Source of the DNA: Enterobacter mori LMG 25706
GTDB lineage: Bacteria; Pseudomonadota; Gammaproteobacteria; Enterobacterales; Enterobacteriaceae
DNA: 64,000 bases
Direction: 5' to 3'
Assembly: GCF_000211415.1 (NCBI RefSeq)
Contig: NZ_GL890780.1
Span: 49,765 to 113,764 of the forward strand
Shown: piece after piece, positions 26,193 to 35,270 of the stretch
How positions within the stretch are numbered: the first letter of the stretch is position 1
How the letters are laid out: every line of letters starts with the position of its first letter
Made by a program: the position numbers and the translations under genes
Notes under the pieces: model-generated
Seen by the model: the letters and a program-made list of their open reading frames with translations, nothing else
Told to the model about the DNA's origin: nothing
Database searches by the model: none

Positions 26193-27239
26193 TTAAACAT
26201 TATTTCTCTCATGCTCAATGAGCCATTCTTTTCGAGAAATACCGCCGCCATAACCTGTCATCGCGCCATCTTTTCCAATTATCCTGTGACAGGGGATCAC
26301 AATCGCAATCCGGTTTGCACCATTAGCAGCAGCGACGGCGCGCACAGCATTTGGCTTATTCATCCGTAGTGAAATGGACTGATAGTGTGAGGTCTGTCCA
26401 TAGGGAACTGCCCGCAGCTCGCGCCAGACGGATTGTTGAAAATCACTCCCTGGGGCATCTACTGAGAGATCAAACTGTCGGCGCGTTCCGGCAAAATACT
26501 CGCTGATTTCCTTTACTGTCTGCCGGGTATGGCTGTTTTCTCCGGTGACGATTTTGGCGTTAAATAAACGCTGAATATCGCGAAATTCTGTTTCTAACAT
26601 CCGGCGATCGGTAAACTCCAGTAGACAAACTCCCCGCTCTGTCGCACAGACAAACATCGGCCCAAGCGTCGTGGTAAAACGGTGAATGACAATCACCTGG
26701 GTTGCCTGAGTCGGCGCTGCACCAGTAAGTCGCTTGTAGGTATAACCAAACCCGCTCAGGGATTCATAGCCGTTGTCCAGCGCAACGTCAGTCGCCGTTC
26801 GTCCGCTTTTCAGCTCCTGCAGGGCAACGTTCACCCGCTGCATTCGTTGGAAAGCCTGAAAAGTGATGCCGTGATGTTGCAGGAACCAGCGTCTTACCCG
26901 CTCCGGACTGATTCCATGCTGGCGAAGCTCCGCGTCTGCAACACGGGATTTAATATCGCGCCTGACAAGCTCAAGCGCCTGTTCAACAAATAATGGCGCG
27001 CTGTGCGCATTCTCAGCGGGTCTGCAGACCTTACAGGGTCGAAAACCGGCCGCAAGGGCAGATTTGGCATCTTTATAAAATTCGACATTTTCACGTTTGG
27101 GCTTTCGCGCCCTACATACCGAAATGCAGAACACGCCAGTGGTTTTGACGCCGACAAAAAACACGCCAGTATATTCTGAAGCACGTTCCAGTAATGCCTG
27201 ATACCAGATATCACATAAATTCTTATCGGTTATTTTCAT
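26193..27239 (-). CDS. ada: Ada-type methyltransferase/transcription activator
   Basis: Ada repairs O6-methylguanine and methylphosphotriesters and, once methylated, activates the adaptive response. From the ATG at 27,239 the zinc/acceptor cysteines fall at 38, 42, 69 and 72, exactly as in E. coli Ada, which fixes this start and makes 348 residues; the 27,257 start would shift them. An AraC-type DNA-binding region follows (about 90-180). The C-terminal O6-alkylguanine transferase domain carries IVIPCHRI with the acceptor Cys near 317. The start overlaps the end of the upstream gene by 17 bases, so the two are coupled. Confidence 0.93.
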   Translation of the reverse strand: MKITDKNLCDIWYQALLERASEYTGVFFVGVKTTGVFCISVCRARKPKRENVEFYKDAKSALAAGFRPCKVCRPAENAHSAPLFVEQALELVRRDIKSRVADAELRQHGISPERVRRWFLQHHGITFQAFQRMQRVNVALQELKSGRTATDVALDNGYESLSGFGYTYKRLTGAAPTQATQVIVIHRFTTTLGPMFVCATERGVCLLEFTDRRMLETEFRDIQRLFNAKIVTGENSHTRQTVKEISEYFAGTRRQFDLSVDAPGSDFQQSVWRELRAVPYGQTSHYQSISLRMNKPNAVRAVAAANGANRIAIVIPCHRIIGKDGAMTGYGGGISRKEWLIEHERNNV

Positions 27240-27999
27240 CACCAAAAAGTCCTTCAAACGTCTGACGAGATCGGATCGTAAGCATGATATCAGTCAGCGT
27301 TGACTGCATGGCTGAATGCACAAAATTGCCCATGGAAATGCGGCTTACTCCGGCCATCTTCAGCCTGTCGAACGACGGAAGCTCGGGCATACACATGACA
27401 TTAAGAGGCAGACCCGTTGCCTCTGCAATGAGGTTGATGTCTTTCTCTGACGTCAGACAGGGAACAAAAAGGCCGTCAGCACCTGCAGCTTTATAGCTTT
27501 GACCCCGTAATATCGTCTCCTGCAACGCATCTACATGCCCGAGCAGGTAAGTGTCAGTCCGGATGTTCAGAAACAGGCTATGATTTTCGCTTCTTAGCGC
27601 ATCGCTTACTGCTTTCAGATTGCGGGAAAACACAGAGGCATCATCAATCTGACGCACGCCGTTCATGACTCTGCTGTCTTCAAGGTTAACGCCTGCGACG
27701 CCTGTCTGAGCAAGGCGCCTGAGATTGGCTGTTATCTCTTCGGCTGAATCACCATACCCTGCTTCCATGTCAATGCTCAATGGCAGCTTGCTGACAGCCT
27801 GGATACGGGTGACCATATAAAATAACGCATCAAACGGCATTCCCTGCCCGTCTTCATATCCCAGCGTGGACGCGATTGCTGCGCTGGACGTTCCCAATGC
27901 CTGATAACCTGCTTCTTGCGCTGCGACAGCACTGGTGGCATCCCAGACATTAGCGATAAGAAGCGGCTCATGCCGGTTGTGGAGTTCTGCAAAGTTCAT
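27223..27999 (-). CDS. Isocitrate lyase/PEP-mutase-superfamily protein
   Basis: The 258-residue TIM-barrel protein has PLLIANVWDATSA, the ALGTSSAAIA segment, SIDMEAGYG with metal-binding Asp/Glu, and GVNLEDS. The PEP-mutase EDKxxxKxNS signature is absent (here EDSRVMNG), so it is probably a carbon-carbon lyase and not a phosphonate enzyme. The ATG at 27,999 is preferred because GAGAGG stands eight bases upstream; 28,005 is too close. It overlaps ada. A link with the LeuCD-like genes downstream (2,3-dimethylmalate lyases belong to this superfamily) is possible but speculative. Confidence 0.85.
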   Translation of the reverse strand: MNFAELHNRHEPLLIANVWDATSAVAAQEAGYQALGTSSAAIASTLGYEDGQGMPFDALFYMVTRIQAVSKLPLSIDMEAGYGDSAEEITANLRRLAQTGVAGVNLEDSRVMNGVRQIDDASVFSRNLKAVSDALRSENHSLFLNIRTDTYLLGHVDALQETILRGQSYKAAGADGLFVPCLTSEKDINLIAEATGLPLNVMCMPELPSFDRLKMAGVSRISMGNFVHSAMQSTLTDIMLTIRSRQTFEGLFGDENNR

Positions 28000-28162
28000 A
28001 TCCATATCCTCTCGATAGATTGAAAATGAATCTAAGCAGTAAGCAAGAACGTCACAACCGAAATTCAGACGACCATTTTTTAGCAATCGTCGTCTGAACT
28101 TGGGGCGAACCAGACCGAAACCTTTAGGGTCGGGTTCAGGCTTTCAGCATGGCAAAGTACTG

Positions 28163-28438
28163 ATGAAATCCCGATTAAACCGGGAAGAGATCTTCAGAAT
28201 TGTGGATGAGGAAGTCGCCCCTGCTCTACAGGCTAATCTGCTTTACAACCCAACGCCGGTGATGGACGGTTGGTCAGAGGAAGACATCAAACGGCTTGTC
28301 ACAGCGTATTTGAAAAGAAAGCCGACAATTATCGAACGCATCATTCCTGCCCGGGTACTGTTAAAACAACGGCGCAAACACATCAGCAAGGAACTTAACA
28401 GGCTATCCGCTGAGCTGGATAAAGGTGTAATAAGTTAG
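28163..28438 (+). CDS. Hypothetical 91-residue protein
   Basis: The product begins MKSRLNREEIFRIVDEE and is helical and basic toward the end (LLKQRRKHISKELNRLSAEL). A 28,100 start would add 21 low-quality residues. The ribosome site is weak. The gene converges on the oxygenase gene across a strong bidirectional terminator. The family is not recognised. Confidence 0.5.
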   Translation: MKSRLNREEIFRIVDEEVAPALQANLLYNPTPVMDGWSEEDIKRLVTAYLKRKPTIIERIIPARVLLKQRRKHISKELNRLSAELDKGVIS

Positions 28439-28491
28439 AAAGCGAGCTGATAACTAAAGAATGTTAATAGCACAGGTCTTCTCGCACAGAC

Positions 28492-28523
28492 AAAAAACCG
28501 CACACCTCAGGCATGCGGTTTTT
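28492..28523. terminator. Bidirectional rho-independent terminator
   Basis: AAAAAACCGCA and TGCGGTTTTT flank an 11-base loop with an A run on one side and T run on the other; it separates two convergent genes. Confidence 0.88.
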
Positions 28524-28543
28524 ATATACCCGTCAGGTCAACC

Positions 28544-29554
28544 TTACTCGGCGACCACAAACCCCGGCAGCTCGGCATCGAAGTAATTGTGATACATATT
28601 CATCACCTCAGGGTTGCGGAAGCTGTAGGTTTTCAGCAGCCAGCGTTTTTCCGCGGAGTAAGGATCTCGCACCTGGATGATTTCCCGGTTATGCAAAGAG
28701 TCCTGATTGGCGAAGGAGAACAGGTCGCCTTTGTTAATCGCGACGCGGCCTTTTGCCGCTTTGGTGATCGACACCTTAAGGTCAATCAATGCTTTGATCG
28801 CCTCTGCTGGCGCGTCCGGAGAATAAGTCGTTCGTGTGTCGTAGTAGCGGAAAGTATGAATATTTTCCAGGATCGGATGCAGTTCAGAATCAATCTGGCT
28901 GGCGTTCGAATCGCGAGAGTATTCATCAAAAGGGGTAATAAAAAGCGGCTTTCGTAACCACTCCTGGGATTCAGCTTTCAGGTTATCCAGAATCGCTTTA
29001 CCGTCCAGGTAGCCGGTAAAAATCAGGTTTTCTTCGCTGCAACGCATGCCTAATAAGCTGAGAAAATCAGCGCGCACGGGGTGAGCGGTACGATCGTTGT
29101 GGTAGTAAAGTTCGCCGTCCGTTTTTTGCGTTTGTGTGTTGCTGTATTTTTTGTCGGCATACACATCATGGAAAAAATCACCGTTGTTGCGCGTGCGGTA
29201 GGCCAGTAACGGGGAGTCGGTGAGCTGAGCGAACAACTCCAGCAGCGCCTCTCCAACAAAGGTCAGCTTTTTGGCGTACTTATCGTTAACGGGATTGGTC
29301 TGATCAAATTCAGGAATGATGGTGTCGAGTGGAACGTTTTTTAATAAATGCGCGTTAATCCCCTGATCCTTGCGTTCTTGCCTGACGCGCTCGCAGGCCT
29401 GTACAAAAAAAGTAGGAACCAAACCATTTTCAATGAGTTCGGTGATGGACTGCTTGAAAAGTTTGTAGTCCGTATAAGGGCTGATGGTGACGCGGCTGAT
29501 AAGTTTTGATAGCTCATCTTTTTGAAGATCGTTAAACTCTAGCTGGGTGATCAT
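28544..29554 (-). CDS. Fe(II)/2-oxoglutarate oxygenase, TauD/clavaminate-synthase-like
   Basis: The 336-residue protein has the iron-binding HxD motif His152-Asn-Asp154 in YYHNDRTAHPVRADFLSLLG, a distal His288 (QDSLHNREI) and a likely 2-oxoglutarate-binding Arg304 (RWLLKTYS). The HxD context and the length are those of the AsnO/VioC/clavaminate-synthase group, which hydroxylate or desaturate free or carrier-bound amino acids. The substrate here is unknown. It is the last of seven minus-strand genes, 87 bases after the LeuD-like gene, with a strong inverted repeat in the gap. A terminator lies at its 3' end. It is a strong sign that the cluster makes a modified small molecule. Confidence 0.82.
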   Translation of the reverse strand: MITQLEFNDLQKDELSKLISRVTISPYTDYKLFKQSITELIENGLVPTFFVQACERVRQERKDQGINAHLLKNVPLDTIIPEFDQTNPVNDKYAKKLTFVGEALLELFAQLTDSPLLAYRTRNNGDFFHDVYADKKYSNTQTQKTDGELYYHNDRTAHPVRADFLSLLGMRCSEENLIFTGYLDGKAILDNLKAESQEWLRKPLFITPFDEYSRDSNASQIDSELHPILENIHTFRYYDTRTTYSPDAPAEAIKALIDLKVSITKAAKGRVAINKGDLFSFANQDSLHNREIIQVRDPYSAEKRWLLKTYSFRNPEVMNMYHNYFDAELPGFVVAE

Positions 29555-29575
29555 AGTTTGATTGCCTTATGTACG

Positions 29576-29623
29576 CTCAAAACAGACGCTGCACCCTGAG
29601 AAAGTAAGGCGTCTTGTTTTGAG
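29576..29623 (-). repeat. Long inverted repeat between the LeuD-like and oxygenase genes
   Basis: CTCAAAACAGACGC and GCGTCTTGTTTTGAG pair over 14 bases with one bulge around a 19-base loop. It may be an attenuator or an RNA-processing/stability element that sets oxygenase expression relative to the upstream genes. Confidence 0.55.
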
Positions 29624-29641
29624 TCTTATGGTTGTAATGGA

Positions 29642-30181
29642 TTAAATCTTTCCTGTTTGCCTTGCGTAAGCGAACAAGCCACCCGCGGCGACAATGTTCG
29701 CAAGTTCCCCTACCGGAGCGGTTTTCAGAATCCCATCAGCAGTAGCGATCTGATGAGCGTCTAAATCGATTTCAATGGTATCCCCCGTTTTCAGCGCACG
29801 GATATCGCAGCCTTCATTCAGCGTGACGGGCATGATTTGCCCCGTGGATACACAGTTGCGGAAAAAAATACGGGCGAACGACTGCGCGACAACGGCCTTC
29901 ACGCCGGATGCTCCCAGTGCCACTACCGCATGCTCGCGCGAAGAGCCACAGCCAAAATTTTTCCCGGCCACAATAAAGTCATAACCGGCACGCTGCGTCT
30001 GCGGATTGATAAACGGCAGCGCCCCTTCCGGCAGTCCGCACATGGCAAGCGTTGCCAGCTCCTCACGCCCCTCGGCAGAGGCCGGGTTAATTTTCAAATA
30101 TTCCGCCGTTAATATCTGGTCGGTATCGATATTGTCGCCTAACACATAAACCGTACCGCGCATTACGTTATTAATAGTCAT
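29642..30181 (-). CDS. LeuD-like small subunit of an aconitase-family hydro-lyase
   Basis: The 179-residue protein is the swivel domain of the isopropylmalate isomerase/homoaconitase family: VYVLGDNIDTDQIL at the N terminus and NFGCGSSREHAV (about 75-86), which lines the active site. It pairs with the large subunit whose stop codon its start overlaps by 11 bases. The YLKINPAS segment and length match the archaeal-like HACN/DmdB group more than proteobacterial LeuD (about 200 residues). Without LeuA or LeuB nearby it is probably not for leucine synthesis. Confidence 0.85.
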   Translation of the reverse strand: MTINNVMRGTVYVLGDNIDTDQILTAEYLKINPASAEGREELATLAMCGLPEGALPFINPQTQRAGYDFIVAGKNFGCGSSREHAVVALGASGVKAVVAQSFARIFFRNCVSTGQIMPVTLNEGCDIRALKTGDTIEIDLDAHQIATADGILKTAPVGELANIVAAGGLFAYARQTGKI

Positions 30182-31526
30182 TAGTTAAGTACCGTTCTGG
30201 ATTAGTAATAAAACCGGACACTGCTGCGGCAGCCACGGCATAAGGTGAGGCCAGATAAATCATCGCGCCCTTATTTCCCATTCGTCCCACAAAATTACGG
30301 TTGGTGGTTGAAATCACGCTTATCGGATCCCTGACTCTGCCAAAGGTATCCGCGGGTCCGCCGCAGCAGGCCGCGCAGCCGGGTTCAGACGATAATTTGA
30401 CGCCAGCACGGGTCAGAATTTCGTATACGGAACGGCCCTTCACCTGGGTGGTGATCAGATTATGAAATACCTCTTTGGTCGCAGGGACGGCATAGGTTGG
30501 AATGGTCACCTTGCGCTGCCAGAGTATTTCTGCAGCAGCAATAAAATCACCCGTTTTACCGCCCGTGCAGGAGCCAATATAGGCTTGTGCAATAGCAATA
30601 TTTTCCAGCTGCGCTACCGCTACCACATTATCAGGCGAGTGTGGCCGTGCAATAACGCTGGTTAATCCCGATACGTCAATATCGATCGTGCGAACGTATT
30701 GAGCATCTTCATCAGGCGTCATCACGGTATACGGGATGCGGGTTCTGGTCGCCAGATAATCCAGCGTGGCCTGATTTGGCACCATAATGCCGTTTTTAGC
30801 CCCGCACTCCACGACCATATTGCACATCGTCATCCGCTCTTCGACCGATAATTCGTCGATGACGTTTCCGGTAAATTCGATGGCATTATAGGTCGCCCCT
30901 TCCACACCCAGTTCTTTCATCAACACCAGAATTAAATCTTTCGCCTGGACGCTTTTCGCTTTCTTTCCGTAGTAATTCACTTTTATGGTGGCGGGAACCA
31001 TCAGCGGGATCTCCCCCGTACCCAGGGCATACGCCCCGTCAGTGATCCCCACGCCAATGGCGAAAGTGCCAAAGGCGCCAGCGGTCACGGTGTGAGAATC
31101 GGTCCCCAACAGCACCTCTCCCGGCCGGGTATGTCCCCCTTCCGCCAGACCGATATGGCACACACCTTTATAGTCTGGGGTACCCACATCATAAAAATGC
31201 GTAATATTTTGCGCGTTTGCGAATTCCCGCATCACCCGAATATTTTGATTCGCCTGTGAGTCTGCGGAATAAACAAAGTGGTCAGGGATCATAATAAAAC
31301 GATCCGGGTCCCAGACTTTTGCTTCTTCACCAAACTCTTTTTTAAATACGCTGGCGACGCCAGGCGTGCAGGGGTCGTGGGACATCAATACATCAACATT
31401 CACGAAAAGAACTTCACCCGGTGAAACATGCGTTCTGTTACTGGCTTTGGCGATAATTTTTTCGGTTAACGTCATCCCCTGATTGATATTTACCGACGCA
31501 TAATCATCAGTCTCGTGAATATTCAT
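30171..31526 (-). CDS. LeuC-like large subunit of an aconitase-family hydro-lyase
   Basis: From the ATG at 31,526, with AGGAG seven bases upstream, the product has 451 residues. The three [4Fe-4S] ligands are visible: AYIGSCTGGK, and the CAACCGG motif giving two further cysteines. GTDSHTVTAGAFG is the substrate-binding block. The group to which it belongs includes isopropylmalate isomerase, homoaconitase, citraconase and dimethylmaleate hydratase (DmdA). Which substrate it uses cannot be read from sequence. A hairpin CCTCAT/ATGAGG covers the ribosome site and may affect translation. It lies 108 bases after the MFS gene. Confidence 0.87.
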   Translation of the reverse strand: MNIHETDDYASVNINQGMTLTEKIIAKASNRTHVSPGEVLFVNVDVLMSHDPCTPGVASVFKKEFGEEAKVWDPDRFIMIPDHFVYSADSQANQNIRVMREFANAQNITHFYDVGTPDYKGVCHIGLAEGGHTRPGEVLLGTDSHTVTAGAFGTFAIGVGITDGAYALGTGEIPLMVPATIKVNYYGKKAKSVQAKDLILVLMKELGVEGATYNAIEFTGNVIDELSVEERMTMCNMVVECGAKNGIMVPNQATLDYLATRTRIPYTVMTPDEDAQYVRTIDIDVSGLTSVIARPHSPDNVVAVAQLENIAIAQAYIGSCTGGKTGDFIAAAEILWQRKVTIPTYAVPATKEVFHNLITTQVKGRSVYEILTRAGVKLSSEPGCAACCGGPADTFGRVRDPISVISTTNRNFVGRMGNKGAMIYLASPYAVAAAAVSGFITNPERYLTNDY

Positions 31527-31634
31527 TTTTTTCTCCTCATTATCTGATGAGGAAATTACACCGTACAGAGGAGGGTCTTTCAACGGGAATCCGTTATTAG
31601 TCAGGTTAGTTTCATTTTGCGTGTGAATTGTTCC

Positions 31635-32861
31635 TCAGGTGGAACTGTGGTCCCCGCTGCGCAGATTCTTTAAGTAAAGAAGAGCAGATATGCATACCAC
31701 CGAAATATAGATCAGACAGAAGATCAGCATCAGCGTGGTAAAGTCCCTGCTCACCAGCAGCCACGCCCCGACGGCCAGTAAAAATGCATTGGCCAGCCCG
31801 AAATCACGCTCCATGCGTGCAAACACGCGCATGCGTTCATCCGGGGTATTGGCAGAGAGATCGAGGTTAGCAAGCGTGACGGGCCGAATCGTCCCTGAGC
31901 CAAACCCCAGCAGCACCAGCGCCAGCAGTCCGGAGATAAAATAGTCCATGCCTTTCGCTGCAAGCCATTCATTGCTGGCAAAAAGGCCCAGCGCCGCCGT
32001 CATGAAAAGGCTGGTCGTCGCCAGCAACGCCGTTACCCCAAACCGGGCGATGAAAGGTCCGGCTATTTTGATTGCCCCCCAGGACGAGAGCGTGAAGCAG
32101 CTCAGCACGGCCCCGAAAAGCAGAGGGTCCACGTTCACCATTATAAAGTAGAACGGAATAAAGCCGATGAAAGGCGCCAGCGTAAACGCTCTTGAGATGG
32201 AATAGAACAGCATCCAGAAGAGCTGATCCCCTCTGGGCGAAAAAGAGACCCGCTCAACAGGCCGAGCAGGTTCATGCTCTGACCCCTGCACGCGAATCAG
32301 CAATACGCATCCGGAGGAGATAACGCTCACCAGAATGGCGGCGATAAACGGCCACTGGGGATTATAGTCAAACAGAATGCTCCCCAGCGAGCCTGCCACC
32401 AGCGTGGCAATAAACATCCCGCTTTGCGACGTGGTCTGGATCTGCATAAACCGGTGCTGATCGCCTGCGGTGAGCTGGCGCAGCAGGGCCGCATCCGTGG
32501 TTAGCGCGATGGTAAACCCCGCGCCGCCAAGCAGCTGCGACGCCACCAGCAGAGTAAGATTGACCTCACTTTGCCGGGTACTCCACAGCATCAGCGCCAT
32601 TCCCAGCGCCTTCAACAGTTCGCCTGCAATCACCGTCTGTCTGGGAGACGAGAAGCGCAGCAGCCAGCCGGGTATGCCGCTGCTGAAAGTACTGGTTAAT
32701 CCATACAGCGCCAGCAGGAAGATAATCCGGTACATCCCCATATCTATCGTCCAGAAATAGAGTAACAGGACGGGAAGATGGAAATAGCAACGGGAAATAA
32801 TACGGTAGGCCAGGAACAGGCCATGGTTGCCAGATCCGGGATGTAACCGGCGCGTCGTCAT
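31635..32861 (-). CDS. MFS transporter, probable exporter
   Basis: The 408-residue protein has about twelve hydrophobic segments and a motif-A-like loop near SSGIPGWLLRFSSPRQTVIAG. The pattern is that of drug/metabolite efflux MFS proteins. Its start overlaps the stop of the YrdC-domain gene by four bases (ATGA), so the two are coupled. Together with the HlyD-type adaptor two genes upstream it could form an export route across both membranes for the cluster product. The substrate is unknown. Confidence 0.82.
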   Translation of the reverse strand: MTTRRLHPGSGNHGLFLAYRIISRCYFHLPVLLLYFWTIDMGMYRIIFLLALYGLTSTFSSGIPGWLLRFSSPRQTVIAGELLKALGMALMLWSTRQSEVNLTLLVASQLLGGAGFTIALTTDAALLRQLTAGDQHRFMQIQTTSQSGMFIATLVAGSLGSILFDYNPQWPFIAAILVSVISSGCVLLIRVQGSEHEPARPVERVSFSPRGDQLFWMLFYSISRAFTLAPFIGFIPFYFIMVNVDPLLFGAVLSCFTLSSWGAIKIAGPFIARFGVTALLATTSLFMTAALGLFASNEWLAAKGMDYFISGLLALVLLGFGSGTIRPVTLANLDLSANTPDERMRVFARMERDFGLANAFLLAVGAWLLVSRDFTTLMLIFCLIYISVVCISALLYLKNLRSGDHSST

Positions 32862-33463
32862 GACGACAGCATCGCCATAATGTCCATATCTCCCGCACGA
32901 AGGATGTTAATCTCCTCCTCCAGCAGCGAGACGATGGTGCTCGAGACCGTTGTCACAGGGCGCTGGGCTGCGGGCAGAATATAGCCCACACGGTCGCCAA
33001 ACGTCTGGCGGGCGGCTTCAATGTCGATCAGGCAGTCAGACTCCACGCCGGAGAGATTGGCTGAACTCATCCCCAGCGGGCGGCCAAACAGCGCAATGAC
33101 CTCTCGCAACACGCTCTGATGGTTGCACACCAGAGAAACAGATTCAGGCTTCAGATACGGGTTCTGCGGTACTTTATCCGATGCCGGAACCACCACATTC
33201 AGCGCGCCGGGCATGGCACCAATCAGCTTGTCGAGCGCAGCGCGGTGCTGAAGCTTATCAACAGCGATGTACTCCCACGCCTGTGCCGGTTCCGCGACAA
33301 AAAGCGTCAGCGGTTTCTGTCGTTCGCGTTTTTTGAGATCGTAAATTTTCTGGCAGGCGTCAATATTCCACGGGTCTGCCGCCAGGGCGTAATTGGTATC
33401 CGTGGGAACCAGAACCACCTCACCGCGCTTGAGGGCGGCGACCGTATTGTGTATATGCTGCAT
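32858..33463 (-). CDS. Sua5/YrdC-domain protein, copy 1
   Basis: The 201-residue protein is a single YrdC-like domain: VVLVPTDTNYALAADP, DLKKRERQKPLTLFV (the Lys/Arg pair that binds nucleotide and carbonate) and GMSSANLSG, the S-x-N motif. YrdC/TsaC/Sua5 enzymes form threonylcarbamoyl-AMP from threonine, bicarbonate and ATP for tRNA t6A; related domains transfer carbamoyl groups in antibiotic pathways (TobZ, HypF). The complete motif set suggests an active enzyme. The host surely has its own TsaC, so this copy is likely specialised. It sits between the adaptor and MFS genes. Confidence 0.85.
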   Translation of the reverse strand: MQHIHNTVAALKRGEVVLVPTDTNYALAADPWNIDACQKIYDLKKRERQKPLTLFVAEPAQAWEYIAVDKLQHRAALDKLIGAMPGALNVVVPASDKVPQNPYLKPESVSLVCNHQSVLREVIALFGRPLGMSSANLSGVESDCLIDIEAARQTFGDRVGYILPAAQRPVTTVSSTIVSLLEEEINILRAGDMDIMAMLSS

Positions 33464-33475
33464 CTCTTTTCCTGT

Positions 33476-34702
33476 TTAAATGTTGACGGTTACGCTACGG
33501 CCTGCGAGACAGAAACTGGCGGGATCCGGCACGTCTTTCCAGTCGATATCGATATGTGCAGTCAGGACTTTCACGGGCAACTGGCGCCGCGCGATTTCAG
33601 GTGGGGGCTGAACGTCCCTTTCGCCTACCGCCACACGTCCACTCCCCGCGCGGAGGGTTCTTATTGTTCCTTTCCAGCGCATGGCTGACGAGGTGCTCAG
33701 GCGAACCGTGACGGCCATCCCCGGACGCAGACGATCGGCATCAGACTCATCAAAAAACGCCTCAACCCAGCGGGTGCGGCAATCCAGAATGCGCACAATC
33801 GGCGAGCCGTTCTGAACGCTTGCGCCATTCTCCTCGGTGACGTCCCAGATCACGCCGTCCGTGCTGCTGCTGAGCGTCGCCTGCTGACGAGAGTGAAGGA
33901 GCGCGGCAACTTCCTGAATGCTTTGCGTCGTCGCCTGCCTGCGGGCAATCAGCTGCAGCCTCTCCTGCTGCATATTCTCGATCGTGAGCGACATATCGCG
34001 CTGATTTTGCTGTGGCGCATCCAGCGTTCTTGGCCCTGTCAGCTGAAGGCCGGATTTCGCGGCATTCACGTCAAGTAAACGCTGACGCAGCTCGGCCGCT
34101 TTCGCCTCCTGGCTGGCCTGTAGCACCTGCGTGTTGTTCTTACGCTCTTCATACTCCATGCGGCTGATAAAACGCTGCTGGTAGAGGTTTTTATAGCGCT
34201 GAAGCTGCTGTCGGGAGAATGCGGTCTGCGCCGTAATCGCGCTCAGCTCCTCCTTCAGTTGCACAAACGTGGCAGCCGATTGTTTCTCACCTAACTGCTG
34301 CTGCATCCTGCTCTCGGCGAGGTATTGCTGTCGCTGCTGCTGATAAACCTGCAGTCGCTGATCGATCCCCGAAATGTGCTTGTCGAGCTCAGCAAGCTGG
34401 ATCTCCAGCGCGCTGCGCTGGGCCACCAGGCCAGGGATCTGATCGTTTGCCTGTGTGGTCACCACATTGCCCAGGGACTGTCGGGCCTGGACCGCCTGGC
34501 CCGGCGCGATGTTCTTCGCCAGCACGAGCTGTCCCGGCAGCGGGGAGAGCACCGTGGATATTCGACCATTGATAAAGGCCTCCTTGCTGGAGACCCCCAT
34601 TCCCGCGAAAAACAGCAGAACAATGGCCGCCAGCACGCCACCCGCCACGCCCCATTTGAGGAGGCTATGCCGGGCGAAAACCGCTCTGATTCGGTTAATC
34701 AC
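33476..34702 (-). CDS. HlyD/EmrA-type membrane fusion protein
   Basis: Read from the GTG at 34,702 (AGG five bases upstream) the product has 408 residues; the 34,750 ATG would overlap the upstream gene by 38 bases. An N-terminal membrane anchor (about residues 14-36) is followed by a lipoyl half-motif (GRISTVLSPLPGQLV), a long coiled coil with many Gln (about 80-250), and a beta-barrel part with the second lipoyl half (STDGVIWDV). Such adaptors link an inner-membrane pump to an outer-membrane channel. The partner is probably the MFS protein encoded two genes downstream. Confidence 0.85.
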   Translation of the reverse strand: MINRIRAVFARHSLLKWGVAGGVLAAIVLLFFAGMGVSSKEAFINGRISTVLSPLPGQLVLAKNIAPGQAVQARQSLGNVVTTQANDQIPGLVAQRSALEIQLAELDKHISGIDQRLQVYQQQRQQYLAESRMQQQLGEKQSAATFVQLKEELSAITAQTAFSRQQLQRYKNLYQQRFISRMEYEERKNNTQVLQASQEAKAAELRQRLLDVNAAKSGLQLTGPRTLDAPQQNQRDMSLTIENMQQERLQLIARRQATTQSIQEVAALLHSRQQATLSSSTDGVIWDVTEENGASVQNGSPIVRILDCRTRWVEAFFDESDADRLRPGMAVTVRLSTSSAMRWKGTIRTLRAGSGRVAVGERDVQPPPEIARRQLPVKVLTAHIDIDWKDVPDPASFCLAGRSVTVNI

Positions 34703-34712
34703 ACACGCCTCA

Positions 34713-35189
34713 TTAACGCTTATACAGCGTGACGATGCTGGCTTTCTCAAGGGTATGCATGTTGATGAGGAAACGTATCACCGCGTTGGGCAGATCCGGC
34801 GTCACGCCCAGATCATCACAGCTCAGGGCGTGCAGGGTGAAGATGTAGCGGTGCGGAATATCGCCTTCTGGCGGGCAGCAACCGCCGTAGCCAGGCGCGC
34901 CAAAATCTGATTGTGCATGTGTGATGTCGGGTGTGTTCGCCGGGTTTCCCGCTCCCGCCGCAAGTGCGGTCAGGCTGGCAGGAATGTTATAGGCCACCCA
35001 GTGCCAGAAACCGCTGCCCGTTGGCGCATCAGGATCGTAAGCGGTGACGGCAAAACTTTTGGTCCCCTGCGGGACATGTTCCCAGGACAAGGCGGGAGAG
35101 ACATTATCGCCATTTCCGCCAAAATTATGATATTCGTTCGCTTTAGTAAGAAAACCATAGTCGTATAAACCTGCAATAGATAATTTCAT
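34713..35189 (-). CDS. PEBP-like protein (YbhB/YbcL family)
   Basis: The 158-residue protein has the phosphatidylethanolamine-binding-protein fold: VSPALSWEHVPQGTKSFAV, AYDPDAPTGSGFWHWVAYNIP with the ligand-site residues, and CCPPEGDIPHRYIFTLHAL. No signal peptide is visible, as in cytosolic YbhB. The natural ligand of bacterial members is unknown. It is the first gene of the minus-strand operon and faces a divergent YrdC-domain gene across 234 bases containing palindromes. Confidence 0.88.
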   Translation of the reverse strand: MKLSIAGLYDYGFLTKANEYHNFGGNGDNVSPALSWEHVPQGTKSFAVTAYDPDAPTGSGFWHWVAYNIPASLTALAAGAGNPANTPDITHAQSDFGAPGYGGCCPPEGDIPHRYIFTLHALSCDDLGVTPDLPNAVIRFLINMHTLEKASIVTLYKR

Positions 35190-35270
35190 AGCGTTAACCT
35201 CTGCTTGATTGTTGGCATTTACCGGTGGGTTGTTCTATTGGTAACCGATTGAAAGCAAAACCGGTAACAG

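Noticed and set aside
27223..27999. A phosphonate pathway based on a PEP mutase
   Set aside because: The EDKxxxKxNS signature of true PEP mutase is absent and no phosphonopyruvate decarboxylase is present.
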